From: Chloracidobacterium sp.
Lineage (GTDB): Bacteria; Acidobacteriota; Blastocatellia; Pyrinomonadales; Pyrinomonadaceae
DNA length: 64,000 bases
Direction of reading: 5' to 3'
Assembly: GCA_016716365.1 (NCBI GenBank)
Contig: JADJWM010000003.1
Location: forward strand, 62,001-126,000
Below are positions 44,635 to 52,522 of this stretch, piece after piece (position 1 is the first letter of the stretch; each line of letters starts with the position of its first letter). The notes under the pieces were generated by a model. It made no database searches and was not told the origin of the DNA. It saw nothing but the letters and a program-made list of their open reading frames with translations. Both the position numbers and the translations under genes were made by a program.

Positions 44635-44683
44635 TGAAAATCAATTTCAATAAGAATTATATCAGCTCTTCATGAGCTGTCAA
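44635..44683 (-). promoter_or_regulatory. Consensus sigma-70 promoter with Fur-like box
   Basis: On the minus strand TTGACA (44678-44683), 16-nt spacer, TATAAT (44656-44661), then TGAAATTGATTTTCA (44635-44649) just downstream of the -10. Repression by a Fur-type regulator is inferred. The box is the twin of the one at 43691-43705. Confidence 0.65.
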
Positions 44684-44746
44684 TCTAATACGCGTGAAGT
44701 TGTGAGGTTTTGTATCAGGAGAGGCGGGAAAAGCTCCGGGGGCCGG

Positions 44747-45232
44747 TCAACTCTCAAGCCGGTCCTTGGCCCGTCCGACGAAGATCTTGATCATTTCGGT
44801 GATCTTCTTGGTCATCTCGCTGCTGATGATGCTTTCGCCGGCAAGTCCCGCTAGCAAGTGGAGTTCCCGGGCCGAACGCCTCCGCAGTTCGACCATCTGT
44901 GAAAAATGCACCATTGTCACATTCTTCGCCTTCTCAAAAAAGTCGGCGGAGAATCGAAGGAAATTCTGGGTCTCGCGGGCGACGGGGAACCATTCGACGC
45001 GCTCTTCGTTGTTTTCGGCCAATTCGACCGAAAACCGCTGTACCATCGACCCGACCACCGGGATATCGGCCTCGATCTTCCAATGGGCGACGCCCTTCGC
45101 GTCGGTGTGGATGCTCGCTATGCCGGGCATTAGTGCCGCAAAATTATTCAGATCGGTGAAAAATTCGCGGACACGGTCCACGCTTGTCATGACCTCGATA
45201 TCGTCGCTGTAACCTGCCTTAACAGTAAACAT
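44747..45232 (-). CDS. SRPBCC-family (polyketide cyclase/START-like) protein
   Basis: A 161-residue protein with the helix-grip fold typical of SRPBCC proteins: VDRVREFFTDLNNFAALMPGI near the N terminus, a six-strand sheet (HWKIEADIPVVGSM, RVEWFPVARE) and a long C-terminal helix (SEMTKKITEMIKIFVGRA). Such proteins bind hydrophobic ligands; the substrate is unknown. It is a lone minus-strand gene between the iron-controlled gene and an M14 peptidase. A very long hairpin (45274-45317) lies between its start and the peptidase end. Confidence 0.78.
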   Translation of the reverse strand: MFTVKAGYSDDIEVMTSVDRVREFFTDLNNFAALMPGIASIHTDAKGVAHWKIEADIPVVGSMVQRFSVELAENNEERVEWFPVARETQNFLRFSADFFEKAKNVTMVHFSQMVELRRRSARELHLLAGLAGESIISSEMTKKITEMIKIFVGRAKDRLES

Positions 45233-45273
45233 ACGATCTATTGGATGCCCTCCGCTCGTGAAATTTTGCCATG

Positions 45274-45317
45274 GCGGGTTCGAAAGTTCGATCCGTGCCC
45301 AGAACTTTCGAACCCGC
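45274..45317. terminator. Long perfect hairpin between the M14 and SRPBCC genes
   Basis: A 16-bp perfect inverted repeat (arms beginning GCGGGTTCGAAAGTTC) with a 12-nt loop, placed after the stop of the M14 gene. There is no T-run in either direction; it may be a factor-dependent terminator or an mRNA-stabilising stem. Confidence 0.6.
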
Positions 45318-45322
45318 TTTAA

Positions 45323-48136
45323 CTAGAACATGCCGTTAAACATTATGGAATTAAAGAATGGCCGAGTGTTGGCCCGGGTCATCCCGCGGTAGAACGGGTC
45401 TTCGGCGAACAGGATGACGTGCCCGGCGCCGAGCCGTTCGTCGATCACGTAAGCCGTGCCCTTGAGAAGCCGTTCGGTGTTTCCTTCCCAGACGAAGCCC
45501 GAGATCGTCAGCGGTTTCCTCGGATTCGGCTCGAAAACGATCGCGTTTGTGCCTTCCTTCGAAAGCCGGAAGAAATAGCCGCCGGCGATAAGGACAGGCA
45601 TTTCGTGCTTCGCCATACCGTAAGTAATGTGCGTCGTGCGGTCGACAGCGGCCCTGAAGAGCGCTCCCGGCAGAGCTTCCGGGACCTTGTTTGCATCCGC
45701 GGAGGGCGATGCGACAGGCGGCAGCCCCTTGGCGAACCATTCTTCGCGGTCGCCGGGGTCGGCAGCCGGGGTTTCGGCGGGCCTCGGCGTCGGCGATGGC
45801 GATGCACCGGCCGCCGGCTTTGCGTCGGACGCGGCCTTGCCTTTTTCCTCGTCGTCATCGCTTCCGACAAGCTTTGTAGTGCTAAGTCCCACGTCTTTCA
45901 GTGCGGCGAAGACCGAGGCACCGCTGATCGTCACGATCGTCCCGCCCGACGACGCGAACTCCTTTAATGCATTCACTCCGGGCGCCCCGAACGAACTCAT
46001 GTAGCGTCCGGGCGAACCTTCCGGAAGGATCAGGACGTTGTATTCCCGAAGGCCGCCGCCTCGTATCGCTCCGATTGTCATCGGCGTGAACTTGATGCCG
46101 TATTTGTCAAAGGTCCACCAGATCGAACCGTAAGATTCCTGCGTGATGCCTTCGTCGGCCGCGACGGCGATCTTCGGTTCACGAAGGCTCAGCACGGCCT
46201 CGCCGCCGATGCTCGTGTCGCCTTCCTCGGAGTAGCCCGAGTTCACGGCGACAACATTTGCCCCCATCTCTTCGGCAAAGCGGGCGATCGCCTCATGAAT
46301 GTTCGCGGGGTTCCTCGAAACCCGTACCACGAACGTACCTGCGGGCCAGTTTCGTCCTCCCGCGTTCAACGGGCGCGTTGCCACGGCCACCTTGAATCCG
46401 TTCTGCTGCAGCCGCATCACCATCGCACCGGCGGAGTCAGTATCGTACGGGATAACATACGCGATCGAGGCGCGTCCGGTGACGGCACCCTTCTTCGCCC
46501 TTGCGAGAAAGTCGGCATCGACCATTGTTCCGGTTACCGCGGCAGTCTCTTCGGTCCACCACGCATCGACCCCGAACGAAAGCGGCAGCGACCATGCGGT
46601 GATGTCGTAAAAGCCGTATTCCTCCTTCGGCTGTCCTTTTCCGCGCATCTGGTTACGGCGAAAGCGTGCCATATTCTCGTCAACAAATGCTTTGTCCTGC
46701 GGGGTGTCCTGTTCAAGGATCGCCTTGATCAGGATCCGCTGCGGCTGGTCAAGGTCGATCACGTAAGAGCCGGCGGGGAAGGTCCGCGTTTCGGCCGGGG
46801 AGTTCTTTTCCAGATAGCCGTGAGCGGTGCGCGAAGTGAACGGGGCGGTCGCCGCTTTCACCTCGATGTCCGAAAGGCGGAGCACCTCGACCAACTCGGC
46901 GGCCTTGCGGCGGTCGCTGGTCGGATCGATGACGACCCGCTTCATCTTTGCCGATGAGTGGTCGGCCATCCCCTTCGCCCTGAATTCGTAAAAGTCCTTG
47001 AGCCGTTCAACCTTATTCTTTGAAGTCGCCTCCAGCGTGGTCATCGAAGCCACATAATGCTTCGCGATCGACGATCGGAAGGTGACGATCGTTCCGTCGT
47101 CCCGAGTCCAGTTAAGGCCCTTGAAGCCGCCGCCGTCCGTCTCGTAGGTCATCCCGATCGCCCCGTTGAGCGAGGGGTACATATCCCAATAGCCCGGATA
47201 AAAAGCGTCGAAAACATCGCGGACGTAGTAATCCCAATTGTTCCGGTCAAAGGCCGCCGCATTCGCCCTGCCGTAGACGTCCAGCCAGCGGTTGTACATT
47301 GGCTGAGGCAGGTTCGGGTTGATCGGGAGGGCAACTGGCGGGAAAAAGTACTGCGAAGGCTGGCCGTGGTGATCGACGGCGACCTGCGGGTTCCACTCGT
47401 TATAGGCGTTCGCCATGTTCCGCGATTCCTTCTGCGTCATGGCAAGCGTGTCGCGGTTCAGGTTGAACCGGTAATGGTTCACGCGCCCCCAGATGGCCCA
47501 CGGTTCGCGGTGTTCGATGGCGTTTCGGTCGGCGCTCCCGACAGCGACGGAGTTGTACCAGGTCGCAAATCGCTCATGGCCGTCGGGATTCTCGCCCGTA
47601 AGGATCAGTGTGACCGTATTCCTCAGGATCTCCTGCGTGGTCGGTTCGTTCGAGGCGGCAAGTTGGTAGGCGACCTGCATAAAGGCCTCGAAGGACGACG
47701 ATTCGTTGCCGTGGATCGTGTACGCCATCCAGGCGATGGCCGGTGTCGATTGCGCGATCTGTTCGGCCTCTGCGCGGGTGGTTCTTCTCGGGTCGGTCAG
47801 CCGTTCGACGTTCGCTTTAATCTGGTCAAGCCGTGCGATGTTCTCAGGCGACGATATCGCGACCAGATACTGCATCCGATGTTCGTTCGTCGTCCCGATC
47901 TCAAAGATCTTCACGCGGTCCGGGGCCGCCTTCGCGATCGCAAAGATGACGTGTTCCATCTGGGCGTAGGTCGTATGGTGGTCGCCGACGTCGTACCGGA
48001 GGATAGATTGCGGCCGAGGAACCTCAGGGCGGTATTCGCCACGGGTGTAAAAATCGAACTTCGGTTCGAGCTGGCCAAAAACAGAGGCAAATCCGAGCAA
48101 AATGATAGCGGCAGCGGCGGCTGATGGTCTCTTCAT
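45323..48136 (-). CDS. Secreted M14-family zinc carboxypeptidase, large
   Basis: A 937-residue secreted peptidase with signal peptide MKRPSAAAAAIILLGFASVF. The M14 domain covers about residues 55-400: the zinc ligands are in TIHGNESSSFEA (HxxE, near 145) and a later His in DHHG, and a catalytic-Glu region YETDGGGFKG lies near 335. The C-terminal half (about 480-930) is beta-rich with a proline/serine linker (SPSPTPRPAETPAA) and a glutamine-amidotransferase-like segment. Length is well above the 350-400 of the core M14 domain, but such long forms are common in Acidobacteriota. The ATG at 48136 begins the signal peptide; the frame is open to 48370 with no conserved sequence. It hydrolyses peptide C termini outside the cytosol. 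Confidence 0.9.
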   Translation of the reverse strand: MKRPSAAAAAIILLGFASVFGQLEPKFDFYTRGEYRPEVPRPQSILRYDVGDHHTTYAQMEHVIFAIAKAAPDRVKIFEIGTTNEHRMQYLVAISSPENIARLDQIKANVERLTDPRRTTRAEAEQIAQSTPAIAWMAYTIHGNESSSFEAFMQVAYQLAASNEPTTQEILRNTVTLILTGENPDGHERFATWYNSVAVGSADRNAIEHREPWAIWGRVNHYRFNLNRDTLAMTQKESRNMANAYNEWNPQVAVDHHGQPSQYFFPPVALPINPNLPQPMYNRWLDVYGRANAAAFDRNNWDYYVRDVFDAFYPGYWDMYPSLNGAIGMTYETDGGGFKGLNWTRDDGTIVTFRSSIAKHYVASMTTLEATSKNKVERLKDFYEFRAKGMADHSSAKMKRVVIDPTSDRRKAAELVEVLRLSDIEVKAATAPFTSRTAHGYLEKNSPAETRTFPAGSYVIDLDQPQRILIKAILEQDTPQDKAFVDENMARFRRNQMRGKGQPKEEYGFYDITAWSLPLSFGVDAWWTEETAAVTGTMVDADFLARAKKGAVTGRASIAYVIPYDTDSAGAMVMRLQQNGFKVAVATRPLNAGGRNWPAGTFVVRVSRNPANIHEAIARFAEEMGANVVAVNSGYSEEGDTSIGGEAVLSLREPKIAVAADEGITQESYGSIWWTFDKYGIKFTPMTIGAIRGGGLREYNVLILPEGSPGRYMSSFGAPGVNALKEFASSGGTIVTISGASVFAALKDVGLSTTKLVGSDDDEEKGKAASDAKPAAGASPSPTPRPAETPAADPGDREEWFAKGLPPVASPSADANKVPEALPGALFRAAVDRTTHITYGMAKHEMPVLIAGGYFFRLSKEGTNAIVFEPNPRKPLTISGFVWEGNTERLLKGTAYVIDERLGAGHVILFAEDPFYRGMTRANTRPFFNSIMFNGMF

Positions 48137-48212
48137 GTTGTTATCCAAAGCGTTTATGTTGGGATCGTGACCAGAAAATACTAAACTGAAACAACTTAAC
48201 AGCACAAATCGG

Positions 48213-48419
48213 ATGAAGGAAATTAAGCTCAGGATCGAATGCCCGAAATGCGGCGGGTCGCGGATCAAACCTTGGAACGATCTGTCCGGCGAGCAGCGGA
48301 TGCTCGCTGAAAAGCTGCCGGCATCCGCCGAATTCACGCCCGCAGAAAGAAAAAAGCACCGCTTTTGCACGCGGTGCTGGTTTGAGTTTACCGGGAAAGG
48401 CGAAAGCGATGTTGCCTAG
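48213..48419 (+). CDS. Small zinc-ribbon protein
   Basis: A 68-residue protein with two CxxC pairs (CPKCGGSR near residue 10, CTRCWFEF near 52) flanking a helical middle (SGEQRMLAEKLPASAEFT). It looks like a zinc-ribbon protein of unknown role. It starts 77 nt from the divergent M14 gene and overlaps the end of the convergent 48416 gene by 4 nt. It could be an artefact, but the two cysteine pairs make it likely to be real. Confidence 0.6.
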   Translation: MKEIKLRIECPKCGGSRIKPWNDLSGEQRMLAEKLPASAEFTPAERKKHRFCTRCWFEFTGKGESDVA

Positions 48420-49294
48420 GGCGTCATATTCACGCCGAAGTCGAAGAACTTCGAGCCCATGCCGGCTGCTGCGTTCGAGTTTCCTGAATTGACCAGGAAG
48501 AATGCATACTCGCCCTTCTTAAGGTCGACGGCCGCCGTGACGCGGTAGATTCCGTTACCGAGGTCTTCGGCTTTGAGCGGCACGACGTATTCATCCGAAA
48601 GGCCGCCCTTGGCTCCCCACGAATTGGCCTTCGCGATGGTCACCTCGCGATTATCGCTTCGCTGGTTAAAACGGACGAGAGCGAATTCGTTCGGCGTCGA
48701 AGGAATTCCGCTTGCCGTGTTCAATCCGCCGCTGGTCGCATCAAGATAGAAATAAAAGACGGGTTGAGTGTCCTGGATCTGCAATGCAGCGTTGCGTCCG
48801 GGCAGGTTCGCCTTGGTCTTGGTCTTGCCCAGGCCGAATGGCGTTATCGACGCGGTGAACATCCCGCCGGTGCGGTTCTGGGCAGATACGTTCGCCTGGA
48901 TCTGCGTCATCTTCGGGCTGCCGTCCTTTACTTCATAAAGGTAGATGCCGTAGTTTTTCAACGCCATCGGGTCGTTCGGGTCGCCGGCTCCGCGGACCGT
49001 TCCGCTGTTGACCGGAGCGGACATCGCCTTGCCGCTTTTCGCCTCAAGCATCGCCGCCACGACGTCGTCCGAGACGCCCGCCTTTTTCAGCTCGATCAAA
49101 GCGTCGGTTGACATATCAAAGTTCGACTTTGACGAGCGGATCTTGCCGATGATGATCGTCGGGTTCAGGCCGGCTTTGCTGAGGCTGATAACCTCATCGT
49201 TGTTCATCACTTCCTGGGCCGCTGCCGGCATCGCCGAAACGGCGAAGATGGCGGCCGCAAGCACCAGAAACCTCGTAATTCTCAAAATATTCAT
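48416..49294 (-). CDS. Secreted protein with acidobacterial N-terminal helical motif
   Basis: A 292-residue protein with a signal peptide (ending AMPAAAQ), followed by a helical module NDEVISLSKAGLNPTIIIGK and STDALIELKKAGVSDDVV (about residues 32-85). The same module occurs in the 54785 gene and in many acidobacterial secreted proteins (family knowledge). The rest is beta-rich (about 105-290) with no enzyme motif; the end resembles a small immunoglobulin-like sandwich. It lies 67 nt downstream of the VWA protein gene on the same strand and may be co-transcribed. Function unknown. Confidence 0.78.
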   Translation of the reverse strand: MNILRITRFLVLAAAIFAVSAMPAAAQEVMNNDEVISLSKAGLNPTIIIGKIRSSKSNFDMSTDALIELKKAGVSDDVVAAMLEAKSGKAMSAPVNSGTVRGAGDPNDPMALKNYGIYLYEVKDGSPKMTQIQANVSAQNRTGGMFTASITPFGLGKTKTKANLPGRNAALQIQDTQPVFYFYLDATSGGLNTASGIPSTPNEFALVRFNQRSDNREVTIAKANSWGAKGGLSDEYVVPLKAEDLGNGIYRVTAAVDLKKGEYAFFLVNSGNSNAAAGMGSKFFDFGVNMTP

Positions 49295-49361
49295 CTGATG
49301 ATCTCCTAAAAGGTTTTCAAAAAGGGTCGGGTCGGGAAGAGGGACACGGTTCGCGGGTTGA

Positions 49362-50465
49362 TCATCTTTTCAGATAACGTTCCCGCGTGCGGATAGTCAG
49401 GCCCGGGCGATAGACGCGGACCTTTACCTCGAACGCGGTCCCGCTCGCACGCTCGCTGATAGGATAATATCCTAAACTATAGAATTTGCGAAGTTCATCG
49501 GCGATCCGCGCGAACGCCGCATCGAGATTCGCGGTCGATGTTGCGGTGTGGACCTCGCCGCCGGTGTCTCCCGTAATTCCCGCAAGAAATTCTTTTGCAA
49601 AGGCGTAATCTTCCGGCCGTTCGCCCTTGCCGGGGCCGGTCTCGACGGTATAAGGCCGGTCGTTATCGTCGTACTGCACCGGTGCGATCGACCGGCGGTT
49701 CTTCTGCACGTCGTCGTAGGTGTTATAGCGGATGGAATAGATCAGCGCGTCCGATTCCGAGATATCGCGCCTTACGCTATCGGCAGTGACCAGCGTGCTG
49801 CTGGTATCGACGCCGTCGCTGAACAATACGACAGCCTTGCGGCCCTCGACCCGATTCAACTTTTCGTTCAGGACCATGTCGAGCGTGGTGTAAAGCCCGG
49901 TGCCCGAGGCGATGCTCGCCCCTTCGATCGCCATGTTAAGGATGTGGCGGTCGCCGGTGGCCTCGCAAAGGACGATCGGTTTTTCGGCGAACGAGATGAC
50001 CATCACGCGGTCGTCGGGCCGCAGGAGAGAAACGAACTTTTTCGCCGCCGACTGTATGTCCTGCAGCTTGAAAACGCTGGAATAGCTCATATCCAGCACC
50101 AGGGCCACCGTGAAAGGCTGGTCCGTGGCCGAGAACCAGGCGATCTCTCGCTGTTCATCGTCCTCGAAGATCCGTACTTCCGCCTGTTGGATGTCCGTGA
50201 TCACGCGGCCGCGTTTGTCGGTGACGCGGAACGGCACGATAACCAGTTCCGTCTCGATCTTGATCACGTCGAGCTCGGGTTTTTCGACGCTCGCGGACGG
50301 ATCCGAGCCTTCCTTGCCGACGGCGGCCGGCTTTCCGTCGCGGACACGCTCTGTCACGACACGGCTTTCGGAATACTGCTTAAGCCGCGCCGCCTGTCCC
50401 GCCGCCGTTACCGCAAACAGCAGGGAAACAGCCATCGAAACCGCGATCGCCCTGAGCATATTCAC
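49362..50465 (-). CDS. Secreted VWA-domain protein ('VWFA-related Acidobacterial' type)
   Basis: A 367-residue protein with signal peptide (hydrophobic about residues 5-22), a linker, a short beta domain (VIKIETELVIVPFRVTDKRG and EVRIFEDDEQREIAWF) and a von Willebrand A domain (about 130-330) with the metal-site motif DMSYSS and VVLFSDGVDT. This combination is the acidobacterial VWFA-related family, thought to act in protein-protein contact outside the cell. The start is a GTG with GGGAG 9 nt upstream; the ATG at 50459 is an alternative. The 7-bp tandem repeat array begins only about 20 nt upstream of the start, so its promoter is unusually placed. Confidence 0.88.
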   Translation of the reverse strand: MNMLRAIAVSMAVSLLFAVTAAGQAARLKQYSESRVVTERVRDGKPAAVGKEGSDPSASVEKPELDVIKIETELVIVPFRVTDKRGRVITDIQQAEVRIFEDDEQREIAWFSATDQPFTVALVLDMSYSSVFKLQDIQSAAKKFVSLLRPDDRVMVISFAEKPIVLCEATGDRHILNMAIEGASIASGTGLYTTLDMVLNEKLNRVEGRKAVVLFSDGVDTSSTLVTADSVRRDISESDALIYSIRYNTYDDVQKNRRSIAPVQYDDNDRPYTVETGPGKGERPEDYAFAKEFLAGITGDTGGEVHTATSTANLDAAFARIADELRKFYSLGYYPISERASGTAFEVKVRVYRPGLTIRTRERYLKR

Positions 50466-50484
50466 CAGATTATACTCCCTTTTT

Positions 50485-50673
50485 CGATTTGCGATTTACG
50501 ATTTACGATTTTCGATCTTAGATCTTGGTCTTTGGTCATTGGTCTTTGAAATTTGGAGTTCGGCCTTTGGTTTTTGGTTTTTGATTTTTGAAATTTGGAA
50601 TCTGGGATCTGGAATTTGGAATCTGGAATTTGGAATTTGTAACTTGGAATCTGGAACTTGGTTCCTGGAGCCC
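50485..50673. repeat. 7-bp tandem repeat array (about 27 units)
   Basis: A continuous heptamer rhythm from units such as CGATTTA to GGTCTTT and GGAATTT/GGAATCT/GGAACTT. All 27 units keep the exact 7-bp period although the units drift in sequence along the array. Short tandem heptamer arrays of this kind are known from cyanobacteria and some other bacteria. It is not translated by any convincing gene. Confidence 0.85.
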
Positions 50674-50706
50674 GAATCCCCCCCGTTGGGCCGTCAAACA
50701 GGCGCA

Positions 50707-51042
50707 TCGCGTTGCGGAATAGGAGTTTTGACGTGTGGAATGGGAATTCTTCGCAGCGCAATGACCATTATTCTCTGCACAATGGGCATTTTCCGCCGCG
50801 CATTGACTGGTTTGCTCTGCGCAATGGCCATTATTCGCTGCGCAATGGGCATTATTCTCTGCGCAATGAACGCTTTGCCCTGCGCAATTGCCGGTTTGCC
50901 CTGCGCAATTGCCGTTTGGCTCTGCGCAATTACCATTTGTCACCGCGCAATGGCCGGTTTGCCCTGCGCAATTGCCGCTTGGCGGTGCGCAATTGCCGTT
51001 TGGGACTGTGAAATGCCCATTATCCGCCGGAAAATGGCCTTC
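50707..51042. repeat. 21-bp tandem repeat array (about 16 units)
   Basis: Units match CTGCGCAATGGCCATTATT or CTGCGCAATTGCCGTTTGC; the core GCGCAAT recurs every 21 bp without exception across at least 13 units, with more degraded copies at both ends. The array is open in several frames and would encode seven-residue repeats, but no ribosome-binding site or conserved start was found. Unlike CRISPR there are no unique spacers. The period (21) is three times that of the neighbouring 7-bp array. Confidence 0.88.
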
Positions 51043-51088
51043 GCGCGGTGAATAATTGCGATCATCCGAGTCGAAGTCGTGCAGATAC

Positions 51089-51230
51089 AGGCAGAAACAC
51101 GACCGGTAGGGAGTGTGCCGGCCACCAAAAGCTCCCCTCCTTACAAAGGAGGGATGGCAGCCCCTGCCGTTAAAGGGGCTGACGGGGTGGTTCTTTTTGA
51201 AAATGGGGGATCGAAGCGGCTCCGCCGCCC
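51089..51230. repeat. 142-bp dispersed repeat, copy A
   Basis: It is about 96% identical to 52003-52144, with the same length and orientation. It contains hairpins CCCTCCTTACAAAGGAGGG and CAGCCCC...GGGGCTG, and ends with the GCGGCTCCGCCGC palindrome. Confidence 0.9.
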
Positions 51231-51237
51231 AAAGTCG

Positions 51238-51308
51238 GTACCACCTGCGGTAGCGGGTGGGGCTTTCTCTTCGGACGTAAATACCCCGCCCGCTACGGCA
51301 GGCGGTAC
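51238..51308. repeat. Inverted pair of 25-bp elements
   Basis: Arm 1 at 51238-51262 (GTACCACCTGCGGTAGCGGG and on) and arm 2 at 51284-51308 are inverted copies of one another with four mismatches, giving a strong hairpin with a 21-nt loop. A further direct copy of arm 1 lies at 52297-52321. Such PPAVAGG-coding elements are scattered in genomes of this type. Confidence 0.8.
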
Positions 51309-51351
51309 TGACAAGGTCGCCGCCTCATCATACGGCATCGCGGGCCGGGCC

Positions 51352-51876
51352 TTATTTCCCGCCGCCAGGCTTGCTTTCGTCTTTGAGGTCGTTGACCGTC
51401 ACGCCTTTGGCACGCAATTCGGCAACGATCTGTCTAAAGTTTCGGTCGCCGAGTTTTATAACGGCGAATTTCTCGCCGGCCTGGACCGTAAGCCAATGTT
51501 TCTTCTTCTTTATGAAAAGAAAGGGAACTGCGAAGATGACGCCGACCAGCAAGGCCGTGGCTACTGCGCCGCCGCCGGAGAGCATCGGCTTCTTAGAGAA
51601 CGAATGGTCGGCCTGAGTGATCTCGGAATACAGAATTTCCTTGCCCTGGTCCTTGAAGTTGTTCTTATCCGGGACCACGCGAAAACCCTTCTCTTCAAAA
51701 AATATATCGGCATCCGTTTCGACGGACTTCTTTCCCGTCGAGACGACCAGCTCGACGTCGTAAACGCCCGGGGCGTTCGTCAAAGAATAGGCCGATGTCG
51801 CGGCCACAAAACAAACCAAAGTGAACGCGGAAACACACCGCAGACAGACCATCTTCAAGGTCAGGATATTGAACAT
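51352..51876 (-). CDS. Secreted/membrane-anchored hypothetical protein
   Basis: A 174-residue protein. A signal peptide or N-terminal anchor (CVSAFTLVCFVAATSAYSL) is followed by a beta-rich domain (about residues 33-85), a transmembrane helix (about 98-120, GGAVATALLVGVIFAVPFLF), a basic stop-transfer KKKKH, and a cytosolic tail ending in a helical GVTVNDLKDESKP. The ATG at 51876 is chosen (GGAG 12 nt upstream); the ATG at 51852 is an alternative. It is flanked by the two 142-bp direct repeats (51089-51230, 52003-52144). Family not recognised. Confidence 0.65.
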   Translation of the reverse strand: MFNILTLKMVCLRCVSAFTLVCFVAATSAYSLTNAPGVYDVELVVSTGKKSVETDADIFFEEKGFRVVPDKNNFKDQGKEILYSEITQADHSFSKKPMLSGGGAVATALLVGVIFAVPFLFIKKKKHWLTVQAGEKFAVIKLGDRNFRQIVAELRAKGVTVNDLKDESKPGGGK

Positions 51877-52002
51877 CTTTTTAATTTTCTCCAGTAGATT
51901 CGTAGGGCGGCTTCCGATCGAGGAATGGGAGCCCGAACCAAGTATAAGTTTGGCCGGGAAATTGTCAATCAAAAAACGGACCAAAGCGGCTCCGCCGTCC
52001 AA

Positions 52003-52144
52003 AGGCAGAAACACGACCGGTAGGGAGTGCGTCGGCCACCAAAAGCTCCCCTCCTTACAAAGGAGGGGTGGCAGCCCCAGCCGTCAAAGGGGCTGACGGG
52101 GTGGTTCTTTCTGAAAATGGGGGATCGAAGCGGCTCCGCCGCCC
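52003..52144. repeat. 142-bp dispersed repeat, copy B
   Basis: A direct copy of 51089-51230 with six visible mismatches and no length difference. Together the two copies bracket the 51352-51876 gene. Confidence 0.9.
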
Positions 52145-52149
52145 TATTT

Positions 52150-52172
52150 GCGGAAAAGCTCTGCTTTTCCGC
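52150..52172. repeat. 10-bp inverted repeat hairpin
   Basis: GCGGAAAAGC-TCT-GCTTTTCCGC, perfect arms with a 3-nt loop, directly after repeat copy B. Confidence 0.8.
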
Positions 52173-52401
52173 GATGGCCCATCTTAAATAAGTGCGGCTC
52201 CGCCGCCGGAGGCGTAGCCTCAAACAAAAACGCCAACGCATCGGTGAAGCGAAGCTTCACCGCAAATAGACAGGCAGAGCCTGCCGCAAAAGGTCGGTAC
52301 CACCTGCGGTAGCGGGTGGGGCTTTGAAGAAGCCCCGGCTGAAGGATCCGTTTGGGATGATGCCGACGAAGTCATCGGCTGTGCCGAACTAAAATGCAGA
52401 A

Positions 52402-52465
52402 GCCCACGCGTCAACGAGGGCTTAAGGCGGAACGTTGGATGTTAAGCCCTCGCTAACGCGTGGGC
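52402..52465. repeat. 24-bp inverted repeat upstream of the methyltransferase
   Basis: Left arm begins GCCCACGCGTCAACGAGGGC (52402-52425); the right arm (52442-52465) is its reverse complement with two mismatches; the spacer is 16 nt. It is a REP-like palindrome of a type found dispersed in related genomes (inference). The 51877-52522 stretch otherwise holds only repeat copies and small palindromes. Confidence 0.8.
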
Positions 52466-52499
52466 CTCCGCACCCTGCTTTGCCGCCGTCCGGGTTTAA

Positions 52500-52515
52500 T
52501 GCTACATTTCCCGTG
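52500..52515 (+). promoter_or_regulatory. Promoter-like 16-mer before the methyltransferase
   Basis: TGCTACATTTCCCGTG, found exactly again at 54701-54716 before the 54785 gene. TG-C-TACATT resembles an extended -10. It lies 8 nt before the ATG, so translation would start close to the transcription start. Confidence 0.45.
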
Positions 52516-52522
52516 ATTTCCC

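Noticed and set aside
45274..45317. tRNA-like sequence (GGTTCGAA...)
   Set aside because: The GTTCGAA resembles a T-arm, but the segment is a plain 16-bp inverted repeat with no cloverleaf or acceptor stem.
47057..48124. 355-residue plus-strand frame inside the M14 peptidase gene
   Set aside because: Antisense shadow of a well-supported peptidase; Arg/Val-rich with no motif.
50707..51042. CRISPR array
   Set aside because: Repeats are directly adjacent 21-bp units with no unique spacers and no cas genes nearby.
50110..51051. Long plus-strand frame through the VWA gene and the tandem arrays
   Set aside because: It runs antisense to the VWA gene and then through both repeat arrays; it has no ribosome-binding site and the peptide is a by-product of the 7/21-bp periodicity.
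51079..51897. 272-residue plus-strand frame over the repeats
   Set aside because: It starts in the 142-bp repeat and then reads antisense to the membrane-protein gene; the product is repeat-derived (PPYKGG, PPAVAGG patterns).
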